Source: Chromatiaceae bacterium
Lineage (GTDB): Bacteria; Pseudomonadota; Gammaproteobacteria; Chromatiales; Chromatiaceae
Reading direction: 5' to 3'
Assembly (NCBI GenBank): GCA_025458165.1
Contig: JALOTB010000005.1
Coordinates: forward strand, 29,620-93,619
Length of the DNA: 64,000 nt
This document shows, piece by piece, positions 26,207 to 36,173 of this stretch. The first letter of the stretch is position 1, and every line of letters starts with the position of its first letter. The notes under the pieces are model-generated. The model was not told the origin of the DNA. It made no database searches and saw only the letters and a list, made by a program, of their open reading frames with translations. Both the position numbers and the translations under genes were made by a program.

Positions 26207-26827
26207 ATGGCACAACTGATCAAAGTCCCGCCGACCAAGAACACCCTGCTGCGGTTGAAGAAGCAGGTGCGGTTCCTTGAGGAGGGTCATGACCTCCTCG
26301 AGCGCAAGCGCGAGCTGCTCACCCGACTCGTCTATGAACGGATCGGCGAGTACCGCCGGTTGCGCAAGGAGGCCGAGCAGGCGTTGCGCGAGGCCTACCG
26401 CTGCCTGACCATCACCCACCTGCGCATGGGCAGCCGCGGCATCCACCAGGCGGCGCTGGGGGCGGAGCCGGCGCTCCGCGTCGACATCCTGCCGCGGCGG
26501 GCACTGGGCGTGGAGTACCCGGCGGTGACCGCCGAGCGCCTAGCGCTCAAGCCCGTGGGTCTGCTCGGGACCGACGCGAGCTTCGACAACTCGCGCGAGC
26601 ATCTCGCGGACCTCGCCGTCCTGCTCGCCCAGCTCGGGGAGGTGGAGATCGCCCTACACCGCCTGATGGAGGAGCAGCGCAAGGCGCAGAAGCGGGTGAA
26701 TGCGCTCAAGTACAACATCATCCCCCTGTACCGGCGGACCATTCACTTCATCCAGTCCGCGCTCGAGGAAGAGGAGCGCAACACCCTGTTCCAGGTAAAG
26801 ATCCTGCGCGAGCGGGCGAACGCCTGA
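26207..26827 (+). CDS. atpD: V/A-type ATPase subunit D, operon 2
   Basis: The protein has 206 residues. The N-terminal helix begins VPPTKNTLLRLKKQVRFLEE, the canonical subunit D opening, and the C-terminal helix EEQRKAQKRVNALKYNIIPL completes the rotor coiled coil. It is the last gene of operon 2. Its stop codon is part of a perfect palindrome shared with the convergent thioredoxin gene. Confidence 0.95.
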   Translation: MAQLIKVPPTKNTLLRLKKQVRFLEEGHDLLERKRELLTRLVYERIGEYRRLRKEAEQALREAYRCLTITHLRMGSRGIHQAALGAEPALRVDILPRRALGVEYPAVTAERLALKPVGLLGTDASFDNSREHLADLAVLLAQLGEVEIALHRLMEEQRKAQKRVNALKYNIIPLYRRTIHFIQSALEEEERNTLFQVKILRERANA

Positions 26828-26845
26828 CGGCTTGCCCCGCCGTCA
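26825..26845. terminator. Palindrome containing both convergent stop codons
   Basis: TGACGGC, a 7-base loop and GCCGTCA form a perfect inverted repeat. The first TGA is the stop of subunit D, and the complementary TCA is the stop of the thioredoxin-like gene on the other strand. There is no T-tract, so termination strength is uncertain. Confidence 0.45.
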
Positions 26846-27370
26846 CTCGCGTTTGAGTGCACGCACCTGATCGAGCAGGGCCGGGGCGTCCCACTCCCGC
26901 TCGCCCTCCGCCCGGTAGGCCAGCCTGCCCTCCGCATCCACCACGAAGGTGGTGGGGAGGCCCTTGACCGGCCAGCTCTGCACCACCGTCATATCCACGT
27001 CCATCGGCAGCGGAAATCCGACCGGGTGGCTGGCGGTGAACTGAGCGATGGTCTCCGCGTCCTCACCCACGTTGACGGCGATGAGCTCGATCCCCTCGGG
27101 CCGCACCTGCTCCCAGGCACGCTGCATTGAGGGCATCTCCTCCCGGCAGGGCGGACACCAGGTCGCCCAGAAGTTGACGATCACGGGCCTGCCGCGGAAG
27201 TCGGCGAGCCGCACAGATTCGCCGTCCGGGCCCTGGAGATCGAACGCCGGTGCCGGCGGGCGCTCCGGCAGCGGTGTCAGGCCCTGATCCCCGCCGCCCG
27301 CGGCGAAGGCGCTGGTGGCGACGGCGATGCAGAGGCTAAGGATCAGCGTGGAAGCGAGGCGCTTGGTCAT
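26843..27370 (-). CDS. TlpA/ResA-type periplasmic thioredoxin-like protein
   Basis: The 175-residue protein has an N-terminal signal peptide (LILSLCIAVATSAFA) and a thioredoxin fold with the active site WCPPC at residues 71-75 and the cis-Pro segment VKGLPTTFVVDAEG. It is likely a thiol-disulfide reductase of the periplasm, for example in cytochrome c maturation or protection of cysteines. No client gene is adjacent, so the target is unknown. Confidence 0.88.
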   Translation of the reverse strand: MTKRLASTLILSLCIAVATSAFAAGGGDQGLTPLPERPPAPAFDLQGPDGESVRLADFRGRPVIVNFWATWCPPCREEMPSMQRAWEQVRPEGIELIAVNVGEDAETIAQFTASHPVGFPLPMDVDMTVVQSWPVKGLPTTFVVDAEGRLAYRAEGEREWDAPALLDQVRALKRE

Positions 27371-27459
27371 TCAGGCTCCGGGGTCGGGTGGGTGAGGCAC
27401 GCGGGCCGTCGGGAGTCACTCGGCAGCGCGTCCAGAGTGGGTTGAGCAACGAAACCCAT

Positions 27460-27602
27460 CGTGGTCGTGGTCGTAATCGTAATCGGAGATGCCCCGGAAC
27501 TGGGTCATGAGCGCCTCGATTCCTAGAGGCGCGAGAGAATCTGAGGCGCTGGGATGGCCGCGATAACGACAACGACTACGACAACGACGATGAAGACGAG
27601 GA
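27460..27602. repeat. Large inverted structure with 6-bp-period arms
   Basis: The left arm (27460-27483) is four hexamers of the type CGTGGT/CGTAAT. The right arm (27561-27602) is about seven hexamers of the type CGACAA, which read as CGT-rich on the other strand and so can pair with the left arm. Inside, AGCGCCTCGATTC (27510-27522) pairs with GAATCTGAGGCGCT (27537-27550) with one bulged base. This fills the 300-bp gene-free stretch between the thioredoxin and YihY-like genes; I see nothing else there. Confidence 0.65.
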
Positions 27603-27670
27603 ACGTGGATGTGTGACGGATCTATACTGCTCGCCGCCTCGCCCGCACCGAGCCCCGGCCGATCCAGACC

Positions 27671-29035
27671 ATGAGTGTCCCGAGTGCCGCGCACGCCTTT
27701 CGCCAGCGCATCGAGCAGGCCGAGCTGACCCGGCTCCCCCGTTGGCAGCGGGCCGCCTTCCAGCTCGCCCGCCTCGGCCTCGCGCTCCACCGCGACCTCA
27801 CCCAAGGCTACCTGAGCCTTCAGGCGATGGGCCTGGTGTATACCACCCTGATCTCGATCGTCCCGCTGCTGGCGGTGAGCTTCTCGGTCTTGAAGGGCTT
27901 CGGCGTCCACAACCAGCTCGAGCCCCTGCTCTTCAACGCCTTGGAGCCGCTGGGCGCCGGCGGTATGGAGATCGCCGGGCGGATCGTGGAGTTTGTCGAC
28001 AACATGCGCGTCGGGGTGCTGGGGTCGGTTGGCCTGGCCCTTCTGCTCTACACGGTGGTCTCGCTCCTTCAGAAGATCGAGGGCGCCTTCAACGACACCT
28101 GGCGGGTCCGCCGCGCGCGCTCCTTCACGCAGCGCTTCAGTCATTATCTGAGCGTGCTGCTGGCCGGCCCGGTGCTGATCTTCGCCGCCTTCGGGCTGAC
28201 AGCCTCCCTCGGCTCGACCGAGCTCGCCACCACCCTGACCGCCTACGAGCCGCTCGGGCGGCTCTCCGCGCTCGCCGGACGGCTGACGCCCTTGCTGATC
28301 GTCTGGGCCGCCTTCGCCTTCATTTACTGGTTCGTGCCCAATACCCGGGTGAATCTACGCTCGGCGGTCATCGGCGCCCTGGTGGCCGCTGTCTTTTGGC
28401 AACTGGCCGGCTGGGTGTTCGCGACCTTCATGGTCGGCGCGACCCGCCTCGCCGCGGTTTACTCCGGATTTGCCATCCTGATCCTGTTCCTGACCTGGGT
28501 CTACGTCGGCTGGTTGATCCTGCTTGTCGGGACGCGCATCGCCTTCTATCACCAGCACCCCGAGTGTCTACTCGGCCCCGCCGGCCAGCGTTCCATGAGC
28601 CCCCGGCTCATCGAGCGCCTAGCGCTGACCATCGCGGCGCGGATCACGGCCCGCCACCAATCCGGTGCCGAGCCGGTGTCGAGCAAGGCCCTCGCCCAGG
28701 AGATCGGGACGATCGAGGAGCGGGTGCTCGCGGTCCTCGACCGACTCGACGCCGAGGGCATCTTGGTGCGCTCCGCCGAGGAGCCACCGCGTTATCTCTT
28801 GAGCCGATCGCCGCGGCACATCCGGATCGCGGAGCTGATCGATGCCCTACATCGCGAGGTTGAGGACCCCGGCACGCTGGCGCGACTCGACCGAGATCCC
28901 GCGGTCGCGCGGATCGGCGAGGCGTTGGAGGCGGCTCGGGGGAACGCGCTCGATGGATTGAGCCTGGCCGATCTCGCGCCGGCCCAGTTGGCTAGCGATC
29001 AGGCCGAGGCGAGCGACTCCCGCACCGGCCGATAG
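27671..29035 (+). CDS. yihY: YihY/BrkB-family inner membrane protein with C-terminal winged-helix tail
   Basis: The protein has 454 residues. The first 300 hold about six membrane helices with the family block [20 protein letters not shown] and later [19 protein letters not shown]. The C-terminal 150 residues are soluble and contain a helix-turn-helix-like region ([31 protein letters not shown]) seen in the longer members of the family. The old name RNase BN is not supported for this family. The 3' end overlaps the convergent rnhB by 37 bp. Confidence 0.88.
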   Translation: MSVPSAAHAFRQRIEQAELTRLPRWQRAAFQLARLGLALHRDLTQGYLSLQAMGLVYTTLISIVPLLAVSFSVLKGFGVHNQLEPLLFNALEPLGAGGMEIAGRIVEFVDNMRVGVLGSVGLALLLYTVVSLLQKIEGAFNDTWRVRRARSFTQRFSHYLSVLLAGPVLIFAAFGLTASLGSTELATTLTAYEPLGRLSALAGRLTPLLIVWAAFAFIYWFVPNTRVNLRSAVIGALVAAVFWQLAGWVFATFMVGATRLAAVYSGFAILILFLTWVYVGWLILLVGTRIAFYHQHPECLLGPAGQRSMSPRLIERLALTIAARITARHQSGAEPVSSKALAQEIGTIEERVLAVLDRLDAEGILVRSAEEPPRYLLSRSPRHIRIAELIDALHREVEDPGTLARLDRDPAVARIGEALEAARGNALDGLSLADLAPAQLASDQAEASDSRTGR

Positions 29036-29577
29036 GAGCGGCGATGCTCGGGGCAGGGCCCGAGCGCGTGCAGGGCCGCGAGGTGCTCGCGCGTCGGATA
29101 GCCCTTGTGGCGCGCAAAGCCGTAACCGGGGAAACGCTGGTCGAGCCCCTGCATCGCCCGGTCGCGCGCCACCTTGGCGAGGATCGAGGCGGCGCTGATC
29201 GCCGGCACGCTGGCGTCGCCGCGGACCACCGCCTGCACCATACAGGCGAGCGTCGGGCAGTGTATGCCGTCCACCAAGGCCCGCCCCGGCACGATCGACA
29301 GCGCCGCCGCGGCCCGCTGCATGGCAAGCAGCGAGGCCTGGAGGATGTTGATGCGGTCGATCTCGAGCGCGCTCGCCTCCGCAACCGCCCAAGCGAGGGC
29401 GTGCTCCTCGATCGCGCGCGCGAGCAGCTCGCGCCGCTCCGGCGACAGCCGCTTGGAATCCTTGAGTCCGTCGATCGGCCGCCTGGGATCGAGGATCACC
29501 GCCGCGGCCATCACCGGCCCCGCCAGCGGTCCCCGGCCCGCCTCGTCGATCCCAGCGATCAAGTCCGCGTTCGTCAT
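28999..29577 (-). CDS. rnhB: Ribonuclease HII
   Basis: The 192-residue enzyme cleaves RNA in RNA-DNA hybrids and single ribonucleotides in DNA. Catalytic acidic residues are in [14 protein letters not shown] and later in the VDG segment, with [11 protein letters not shown] carrying the conserved helix. The usual VDGN is VDGI here. The start overlaps the lpxB stop by 4 bp, and the 3' end overlaps the convergent membrane-protein gene. Confidence 0.93.
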   Translation of the reverse strand: MTNADLIAGIDEAGRGPLAGPVMAAAVILDPRRPIDGLKDSKRLSPERRELLARAIEEHALAWAVAEASALEIDRINILQASLLAMQRAAAALSIVPGRALVDGIHCPTLACMVQAVVRGDASVPAISAASILAKVARDRAMQGLDQRFPGYGFARHKGYPTREHLAALHALGPCPEHRRSYRPVRESLASA

Positions 29578-30788
29578 GTCGGAGGGGCCTCGGCCGCCGA
29601 TGGAGGCAGGCGGGAACGGGCTCCAAGCCCAGGAGGCCGCGAACCTGATGGTGCGATCAGCCCCAGCACGGCCTCGGCCCCCCGCGCGGCGGCATCGCGC
29701 CGCAGACGCCGGTGCACCGCCTGGTATTCGGCGCGGATGGCGGCCACGCGCTGCGGATCATCGAGAAGGGCCAAGAGCTCCGGCCCGAGCAGATCCGCGC
29801 GGCAGCGCGACTGGATGAGCTCGGGGGCGAGTGCGCGGCCGACCAGGAGATTGGCCATGGCAATATGCGGCACCTTGACCAGGTTGAGCCCTTTCACCAA
29901 GTGATAGGTAATCGGACTCATCCGGTAACCGACCACCATGGGCCGGCCGATGAGCAGCGTCTCCAGGGTCGCGGTACCCGAGGCGGTGAGCACGCAGTCG
30001 GCCGCTGCGATCACCTCCCGGCTGCGGCCGTCGACCAGGGTCAACGGCAGATCCGGCGCCTCGCGGGCCTGGGTCTGCTCGAAGATGCCGCGCAGGGTGG
30101 CGTTGACCAGCGGGACGGCAAAGCGTAGCCCCGGCCGGCGCTCGCCACACCAGCGCGCCGTCTGCAGAAAAGTGGCCGCTAGGGCCCGCACCTCGCTCAC
30201 CCGGCTCCCCGGCAGGAGCGCGATGACCTCGCCATCCTGGGGCAGGCCCAGGGCCTGGCGCGCCTCGCCCGCGCCGACCTCCATGGGGATCTGATCGGCG
30301 AGGGGATGACCCACGTAGCGCGCCGGGACGCCGCGCGCGCGCAGGAAGTCTTCCTCGAACGGAAAGATCGAGAGCATCAAATCGACCGCGCGACGGATGC
30401 CCTTCACCCGGCCCGGACGCCAGGCCCAGACCGTCGGGCTCACGAGGTGGACGGTGGGGATCCCGGCCGTGCGCAGGCGACGCTCCAGGCCCAGGTTGAA
30501 GTCGGGTGCATCCACGCCGATGAAGACATCGGGGCGCAAGGCCAGGAAGTGACGCACGAGCGCGCGGCGGATCCGCAGCAGCTCGCGCAGGTGGCGCAGC
30601 ACCTCCACCAGGCCCATCACCGAGAGCCGCTCCAGCGGGACCAGGGTCTCGCAGCCGGCGGCCTGCATCTGGGGCCCGGCCACGCCGACGAAACGGCTAT
30701 CCGGCACCCGGGCCTTGAGCTCGCGCACCAACGCCGCGCCCAGGACGTCGCCGGAGGGCTCGTTGGCGACGATGCCGACCGTCAGCAT
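29574..30788 (-). CDS. lpxB: Lipid-A-disaccharide synthase
   Basis: The 404-residue glycosyltransferase joins UDP-2,3-diacylglucosamine and lipid X at the inner membrane. The N-terminal motif [13 protein letters not shown], the [18 protein letters not shown] block and [15 protein letters not shown] are diagnostic. The start is the ATG at 30788, which gives the family N-terminus; the frame upstream is chance. A gap of about 90 bp separates it from lpxA. The tail after residue 370 is Pro/Ser/Ala-rich and longer than usual. Confidence 0.94.
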   Translation of the reverse strand: MLTVGIVANEPSGDVLGAALVRELKARVPDSRFVGVAGPQMQAAGCETLVPLERLSVMGLVEVLRHLRELLRIRRALVRHFLALRPDVFIGVDAPDFNLGLERRLRTAGIPTVHLVSPTVWAWRPGRVKGIRRAVDLMLSIFPFEEDFLRARGVPARYVGHPLADQIPMEVGAGEARQALGLPQDGEVIALLPGSRVSEVRALAATFLQTARWCGERRPGLRFAVPLVNATLRGIFEQTQAREAPDLPLTLVDGRSREVIAAADCVLTASGTATLETLLIGRPMVVGYRMSPITYHLVKGLNLVKVPHIAMANLLVGRALAPELIQSRCRADLLGPELLALLDDPQRVAAIRAEYQAVHRRLRRDAAARGAEAVLGLIAPSGSRPPGLGARSRLPPSAAEAPPT

Positions 30789-30879
30789 CGCGCAGCGGTC
30801 CTCACAGCCCTGCCGTGGCTCGCGACGCCGCCAGCGCCCCAACGGGCCGGGGGACGCTGGGCGCGCCGCGCGGGTTGCC

Positions 30880-31668
30880 TCACCGGAGGATGCCGCGGGT
30901 GCTCGCCGCGACAAAGTCCGCCATCCGATCGACCTCCGGACAGCCCAGCTCGCGCATGCCCTTGAGAGCGACCGCGCGGTAGAGTCCGGACCGGTAGAGG
31001 AGCCGAAAGGCCCGCTTGATTCGGGCGATGGTTGCGGCCTCGACGCCGCGCCGACGCAGCCCCTCGGAGTTAATCCCACTGGGGCCGGCCGGGTGGCCCG
31101 CGACCATGACGAAGGGCGGCACGTCCTGGTTGATCACCGAGCCCATGCCACAGAAGCTGTGTGCGCCGATGCGGGTGAACTGGTGCACGATGGTAAAACC
31201 GCCAAGGATCGCCCCGTCCTGCACCTCGACATGGCCACCCAGGGAGGCCGCGTTGGCGAGGATCGCGTGATCGCCGATCCGGCAATCGTGAGCGACATGG
31301 GTGTAGGCCATCAGCAGGTTGTCGCTGCCAATCTCGGTGACGCCACGGTCCTGCACGGTCCCCCGATGGATGGTCGAAAACTCGCGCACGACGTTGCGGT
31401 CGCCCATCTCGAGGCGGGTCAGCTCGCCGGCGTATTTCTTGTCCTGCGGGTCCTCGCCCACCGAGGCGAACTGGAAGATCCGGTTGTCGCGGCCGATGTC
31501 GGTCGGCCCGCGGATCACCGCATGGGGACCGATGCGGGTGCCGGGTCCGATACGTACCCCCGGCCCGATGACGGCGAAGGGACCGACCTCGACCTCGGCG
31601 GCGAGCTCGGCGCCCGGGTCGACCAGGGCGGTCGCATGGATCAAGCTCAGAAGTCCCGCGCAGTGCAC
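30880..31668 (-). CDS. lpxA: UDP-N-acetylglucosamine acyltransferase
   Basis: The product is about 254-262 residues of left-handed beta-helix hexapeptide repeats. The catalytic His lies in [17 protein letters not shown], and the C-terminal helical domain ([15 protein letters not shown]) is complete. It performs the first step of lipid A synthesis. No ATG fits the family N-terminus [15 protein letters not shown]. The candidates are GTG at 31668 or TTG at 31644, both inside or just after the end of fabZ, so initiation is non-ATG and probably coupled. Confidence 0.94.
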   Translation of the reverse strand: MHCAGLLSLIHATALVDPGAELAAEVEVGPFAVIGPGVRIGPGTRIGPHAVIRGPTDIGRDNRIFQFASVGEDPQDKKYAGELTRLEMGDRNVVREFSTIHRGTVQDRGVTEIGSDNLLMAYTHVAHDCRIGDHAILANAASLGGHVEVQDGAILGGFTIVHQFTRIGAHSFCGMGSVINQDVPPFVMVAGHPAGPSGINSEGLRRRGVEAATIARIKRAFRLLYRSGLYRAVALKGMRELGCPEVDRMADFVAASTRGILR

Positions 31669-32081
31669 ATGATGTGGGCGCTCGCGGCGAGACGGTCGTC
31701 GACCCTTGCCTCTGCGTCGAACATCCAGATCCCCCGGCGCACGCTCTTCAGGCGCACGTCCAACGTCAACTGATCGCCCGGCTCGACCGGGCGTTTGAAG
31801 CGCGCCTTGTCGATGCCGACGAAATAGTAGAGCGCCTTTTCCCCCACCTCGTCCGGCCGCGAGGCCATCGCCAGCAGGCCGGTCGCCTGGGCCATGGCCT
31901 CAATGATGAGCACGCCTGGCATCACCGGCCGCACCGGGAAGTGCCCGTTGAAGTACGGCTCGTTGTAGGTGACGTTCTTGACCGCGATCAGATACTCGTC
32001 GCGCTTGAAGTCGACCACCTTGTCGATCAGCAGAAAGGGATAGCGGTGCGGCAAGAGCGACAGCACCTTGTGGATATCCAT
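31647..32081 (-). CDS. fabZ: 3-hydroxyacyl-ACP dehydratase
   Basis: The 144-residue hotdog-fold enzyme has its catalytic His in [12 protein letters not shown] and Glu in [15 protein letters not shown]. It dehydrates 3-hydroxyacyl-ACP in fatty acid elongation and balances lipid A against phospholipid synthesis. The ATG at 32081 gives the normal length; the GGAGGT is 13 bases upstream, so an in-frame TTG nine bases earlier is an alternative start. Confidence 0.95.
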   Translation of the reverse strand: MDIHKVLSLLPHRYPFLLIDKVVDFKRDEYLIAVKNVTYNEPYFNGHFPVRPVMPGVLIIEAMAQATGLLAMASRPDEVGEKALYYFVGIDKARFKRPVEPGDQLTLDVRLKSVRRGIWMFDAEARVDDRLAASAHIMCTARDF

Positions 32082-32139
32082 CGTGGTCAAAGCTACCTCC
32101 AATGCCCCGAAGCCGCGGCGAGGCGGTGTCCCCACCGCG

Positions 32140-33213
32140 TCAATCCGACTTCTGCCCCAGTTTGTCGTGTTCCGGCTCGACACGCTGTTCGAGCTGCTTG
32201 ACGCGCCGCGCCAGCTCGTCGAGATGGCGCAGGCGCGCGATCGTGCGGCGCCACTCGGCGCTCGGCATCGCCGGGATGCCGCTGCTGTAGAGGCCGGGCT
32301 CGGCGAACGATCGGGTCACCATCGCCATGCCGGTAAAGTGCACGTTGTCACCGATCTCCAGGTGACCCGCCATCCCCACCGCCCCGCCGATGGTGCAACT
32401 GCGTCCGATGCGGGTCGAGCCCGAGATCCCCGAGCAGGCCGCCATCGCGGTATGCGCCCCGATTCGGCAGTTGTGCCCGATCTGGATCAGGTTATCGAGC
32501 TTCGCCCCGTGCTCGATGACGGTGTCCTCCAGCGCGCCGCGGTCGACCGTCGTGTTGGCCCCGATCTCCACGTCGTCCTCCAGTCGCACCCGCCCGAGCT
32601 GGGGGATACGCACCCAGCGCTCGCCGTCGCGGGCAAAGCCGAAGCCCTCCCGGCCGATCACCGCACCGGGGTGGATGAGGACGCGCTCCCCGACCCAGCA
32701 CCCGTCGCAGAGCGTGACTCGGGCGACCAGACGGCTGTCCGCGCCGATGCGGCAGCCCGCCCCGACGACCGACCCAGGACCGATGAACACGCGCGGGCCG
32801 ATCTCGGCGCCCTCCTCCACCACCGCAGCCGCCCCGATCCAGGCGCTCGGATCGACCCGCGCGCCCGGCGCGACGACAGCGCTCGGGTGGGCCCCGCCGG
32901 TGACCTCGGCTGGGGGGTGCAGCAGGGCCGCGGCGCGGGCGTAGGCGAGATAGGGATCGGCGGTGACCAGGGTAGCCACCGGGCAGTGGGCGCGGTCCTT
33001 CTCCGCCAGGATCACCCCGGCGGCCCCTGTGCCCCGCAGATCCGCCAGATAGCGGCGATCAGCAAAAAAGCACAGGCTAGCGGCATCCGCCCGCGCGAGG
33101 GTGGCAACTCGGGCGACCCGTCGCTCGGCCGGCCCGTACAGCTCGGCACCCAGGCGCTCGGCCAGTTGTCCGAGGCTAAGCTGGGCGACGGCCGGGGTGC
33201 TGGATGGCGTCAT
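32140..33213 (-). CDS. lpxD: UDP-3-O-(3-hydroxyacyl)glucosamine N-acyltransferase
   Basis: The 357-residue protein has an N-terminal uridine-binding domain (about 1-105), then hexapeptide repeats with the catalytic His in [15 protein letters not shown] and a C-terminal helix ([23 protein letters not shown]). It adds the second 3-hydroxyacyl chain in lipid A assembly. It lies between skp and fabZ in the classical order. Confidence 0.95.
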   Translation of the reverse strand: MTPSSTPAVAQLSLGQLAERLGAELYGPAERRVARVATLARADAASLCFFADRRYLADLRGTGAAGVILAEKDRAHCPVATLVTADPYLAYARAAALLHPPAEVTGGAHPSAVVAPGARVDPSAWIGAAAVVEEGAEIGPRVFIGPGSVVGAGCRIGADSRLVARVTLCDGCWVGERVLIHPGAVIGREGFGFARDGERWVRIPQLGRVRLEDDVEIGANTTVDRGALEDTVIEHGAKLDNLIQIGHNCRIGAHTAMAACSGISGSTRIGRSCTIGGAVGMAGHLEIGDNVHFTGMAMVTRSFAEPGLYSSGIPAMPSAEWRRTIARLRHLDELARRVKQLEQRVEPEHDKLGQKSD

Positions 33214-33231
33214 CGGGCGGGGACGCGCCGG

Positions 33232-33759
33232 CTACTTCGGCTGAAACTTCTGCTTCATCCGCTCGACCACGTCGTTTGAGATGTCGATGCGCTTACTGAA
33301 GTAGAAGACGTCCTCACCGCTCACGATGAGATCGATGTTGCGCTCCTTGGCCAGCTCGGTGACCACCTCCTCGACCTGCTTGCCGAGCTTGGTGCGTAGC
33401 TCATTCTGGCGCAGGGTAATCTCCTCGCGCGCCTCCGACTGGGCGTACTTGAGGCGGCGGTCGCGATTGCGAATGTCGTTCTGAAGACGTTGGAGCTCCT
33501 CCTGGCTCATCAGGGCGCCGTCTCGCTCGAGCTTTTTCTGCAGCTCATCGAGCTCCGTCTGTTGGCTGGCGAGCTTCTGCTCGCGCTCACCGAGCTCGCG
33601 CTGTAGCTCGCGCCGAGCGGCCTCGTACTGGGGCGACTGCTCGACGACCCGATTCGGGTCGATCACCGCGACCACGTAGTCCTGCGCGGTGGCCGGGGCA
33701 CCAAGGGCCGCAAGCACCAGGCCGAGCAGCGGCGCAAGCAAGCGTCTTGGCACCGGCAC
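33232..33759 (-). CDS. skp: OmpH/Skp-family periplasmic chaperone
   Basis: The product is about 175 residues from the GTG at 33759. It has a signal peptide (LLAPLLGLVLAALGAPATAQ), a beta-strand core (YVVAVIDPNRVVEQ) and a long charged coiled coil (REQKLASQQTELDELQKKLE) typical of the tentacles of the trimeric Skp chaperone, which delivers outer membrane proteins to BamA. The open frame reaches 33816, but that would overlap bamA and place charged residues before the signal peptide. Confidence 0.9.
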   Translation of the reverse strand: MPVPRRLLAPLLGLVLAALGAPATAQDYVVAVIDPNRVVEQSPQYEAARRELQRELGEREQKLASQQTELDELQKKLERDGALMSQEELQRLQNDIRNRDRRLKYAQSEAREEITLRQNELRTKLGKQVEEVVTELAKERNIDLIVSGEDVFYFSKRIDISNDVVERMKQKFQPK

Positions 33760-33769
33760 GCGCCGGGGC

Positions 33770-36094
33770 TCAGAAGGTTTGGCCGAAGCCGAACTGGAAG
33801 ATCTGCGTGTCGTCATCGTCTTTGTCGTTCAGAGGATAGGCCAGGCTCATGGAGAGCGCGCCGACCGGTGAGAGCCAAACGACCGAGAGGCCGGTGGAAT
33901 AGCGCAGATCGCTGAGGCTGAAGCTGCCGCTTGGGGAGATGAGCTCGTCGCTCTCGGTCACCCAAACATTGCCGAAGTCGAAGAAGGCACCGAGCCTCAG
34001 TGTCTTCGCAAAGTCGCCCCCGATGGGCGGCGGCGCGTAGAGCTCGACACTGCCAACCACCTTGGCATTGCCGCCGACCGGGTCTTGATCCCCCGTCGAC
34101 TCGCGCGGACCCAGCGTGTTCTCCTTCCAGCCCCGCACCGTACGCGGGCCGCCGGCGAAGAAGTTCTCGAAGAAGGGAAACTGGCTGGTATCCCCGTAGG
34201 CATTACCGTAGCCAAGGTCCGCGTTGAGCGCCAAGGTGAACTGGCTCGTCAGCGGCACGTAATGACGGTGCCGATACGTCAGGCGGTAATACTGGAGATC
34301 GCTGCCGGGGACGCCGACCTCGCCGACCAGGTTCTGAAGCCCACCCCGCGTGGGAAAGACGGCACTGTCACGTGTGTCGTTCGTATACGAGGCGGTGAGC
34401 AGGAAGTCGTTAAACTGATCCCCGTTGTCCGCCTCGAACTGCTGGGCGAGGTCCGAGTCGCCCGGTTTGAATTTGGTGTATTGATAGCGGATGCCGAGAC
34501 CCGCCCGGCTGGTATCCGTGATCGGCAGGCTGAAGTTGAGCCCCGCGATGCCCACGTCCGTGGTGTATTCGGCACTGTCGAACTCGCGGAAATCGGTCTC
34601 GCGGTAGGACAGCTCGAATCCCCGGCTGATGCCATCGATGGTGAAATAGGGATTGGTGTAGGCGAGACGGTACAGCCGAGTCGAGCTGCTGTTGTTGAAT
34701 CCCAGCGAGACTCGCTTGCCCGTGCCAAGAAAGTTATTCTGGGTTACGCTGGTATTGAAGATGATGCCCTGCGATTGCGAGAAGCCGATACCGGCGAGGA
34801 GGTTGCCGGAGGGCTTCTCCTTGACCGAGACGTCCACGTCCACCTGGTCCGCCGAGCCCGGCACGGCGGGCGTCTCGATGTTGACCTCGTCGAAGTAGCC
34901 CAGGCGCTGCAGCCGCTCGCGCGACTGGCGCACCAAGTCGGCCGAGAACCAGGCCGACTCCATCTGCCGCATCTCGCGGCGAAGCACCTCATCGCGCGTG
35001 CGGGTGTTCCCCTTCATGGTGATACGTCGCACGTAGACCCGCTTGCCGGGGTCGACAAAAAAGGTCACCGCCACCTGGCGGTTCTCATCATCGATCTCCG
35101 GGATCGTGTTGACGTTGGCGAAGGCATAGCCCTCGGCGCCGAGCAGCTTGGAGATCCGCTCGGCGCTCTCGGTCGCGACCCGACGCGAGAAGACATCGCC
35201 GCGACGCATCTCGATCAGCGGGAAGAGCCGCTCCGTGGGGACCGATGGCTCGCCCGCGAGCTGGATGTCGCTGATGGTATGGGCCTCGCCCTCGTCGATG
35301 GTGACGGTGACGTAGATGTCGTCCTTGGCGGCCCCGATCGAGACCTGGGTCGACTTGATCTCGAAGCGAATGAAGCCGCGGTCGAGATAGAACGACCGCA
35401 GGGCCTCGAGATCACCGGCGAGCTGCTGCTTGGCGTATTGATCGTTCTTCGAGTAGAACGAGTGCCATCTGGTCGGTCCCAACTTGAAAAGCTTGAGCAG
35501 CTCCTTCTCCGAGAAGGCCTGGTTGCCGATGATGTTGATCTGCTTGATGCGTGCGGTGAGCCCCTCGGTGACGGCGATATTGATTGCGACGCGATTACGC
35601 TCGAGCGGCGATACCGTGGATTGGACCTGGACACCGTACTTGCCGCGGGCGAAGTATTGACGTTTGAGCTCCTGCTCGATGCGGTCGAGCAGCGCCGGGT
35701 TGAATACGCGCCCCTCCGCGAGGCCGATGTCCTTGAGGGCCTGCTTGAGCTTGTCGGTCTCGATATCCCGATTGCCCGTGATCGAGATATCGGCGATCGC
35801 CGGGCGCTCCTGCACCGAGATCACCAGCACCGAGCCGTCGCGCTCGACCTGGACGTCATTAAAAAAGCCGGTAGCGAAGAGGGTGCGAATGATGGTCGCG
35901 GTGATGTCGTCGGTGGTGGTATCACCCACCTTCACCGGGAGGTAGCTGAACACCGTTCCGGGGGCGATGCGCTGCAACCCATCGACCCGGATATCCGAGA
36001 TGCGAAAGGACGCCGCCTGGGCCGCCCCGACCGTGACCAGGAGCAACGAAGCCAGCGCCAACCGGCGCCCGCGGCTCAGAATTACGCTGCGCAA
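33770..36094 (-). CDS. bamA: Outer membrane protein assembly factor BamA
   Basis: The 774-residue protein starts with TTG, supported by AGGGGG eight bases upstream. It has a signal peptide (LALASLLLVTVGAAQA), five POTRA domains (about 24-345, opening FRISDIRVDGLQRIAPGTVF) and a 16-strand barrel ending in a terminal Phe (FQFGFGQTF). The conserved loop-6 motif VRGF/Y reads VRGW here. It inserts beta-barrel proteins into the outer membrane and lies between rseP and skp. Confidence 0.96.
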   Translation of the reverse strand: MRSVILSRGRRLALASLLLVTVGAAQAASFRISDIRVDGLQRIAPGTVFSYLPVKVGDTTTDDITATIIRTLFATGFFNDVQVERDGSVLVISVQERPAIADISITGNRDIETDKLKQALKDIGLAEGRVFNPALLDRIEQELKRQYFARGKYGVQVQSTVSPLERNRVAINIAVTEGLTARIKQINIIGNQAFSEKELLKLFKLGPTRWHSFYSKNDQYAKQQLAGDLEALRSFYLDRGFIRFEIKSTQVSIGAAKDDIYVTVTIDEGEAHTISDIQLAGEPSVPTERLFPLIEMRRGDVFSRRVATESAERISKLLGAEGYAFANVNTIPEIDDENRQVAVTFFVDPGKRVYVRRITMKGNTRTRDEVLRREMRQMESAWFSADLVRQSRERLQRLGYFDEVNIETPAVPGSADQVDVDVSVKEKPSGNLLAGIGFSQSQGIIFNTSVTQNNFLGTGKRVSLGFNNSSSTRLYRLAYTNPYFTIDGISRGFELSYRETDFREFDSAEYTTDVGIAGLNFSLPITDTSRAGLGIRYQYTKFKPGDSDLAQQFEADNGDQFNDFLLTASYTNDTRDSAVFPTRGGLQNLVGEVGVPGSDLQYYRLTYRHRHYVPLTSQFTLALNADLGYGNAYGDTSQFPFFENFFAGGPRTVRGWKENTLGPRESTGDQDPVGGNAKVVGSVELYAPPPIGGDFAKTLRLGAFFDFGNVWVTESDELISPSGSFSLSDLRYSTGLSVVWLSPVGALSMSLAYPLNDKDDDDTQIFQFGFGQTF

Positions 36095-36173
36095 GACAAC
36101 CCCCTATCGAGCACTCACCGCCGTGCGCGGCGGACCCCGGCCAAGGCTCGCTAGTATAAGGGATCGCGGCGGG

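Noticed and set aside
34085..36154. 689-codon plus-strand frame opposite bamA
   Set aside because: Antisense shadow of bamA, rich in Asp/Arg/Gly with no domain. Long antisense frames are expected at this GC content.
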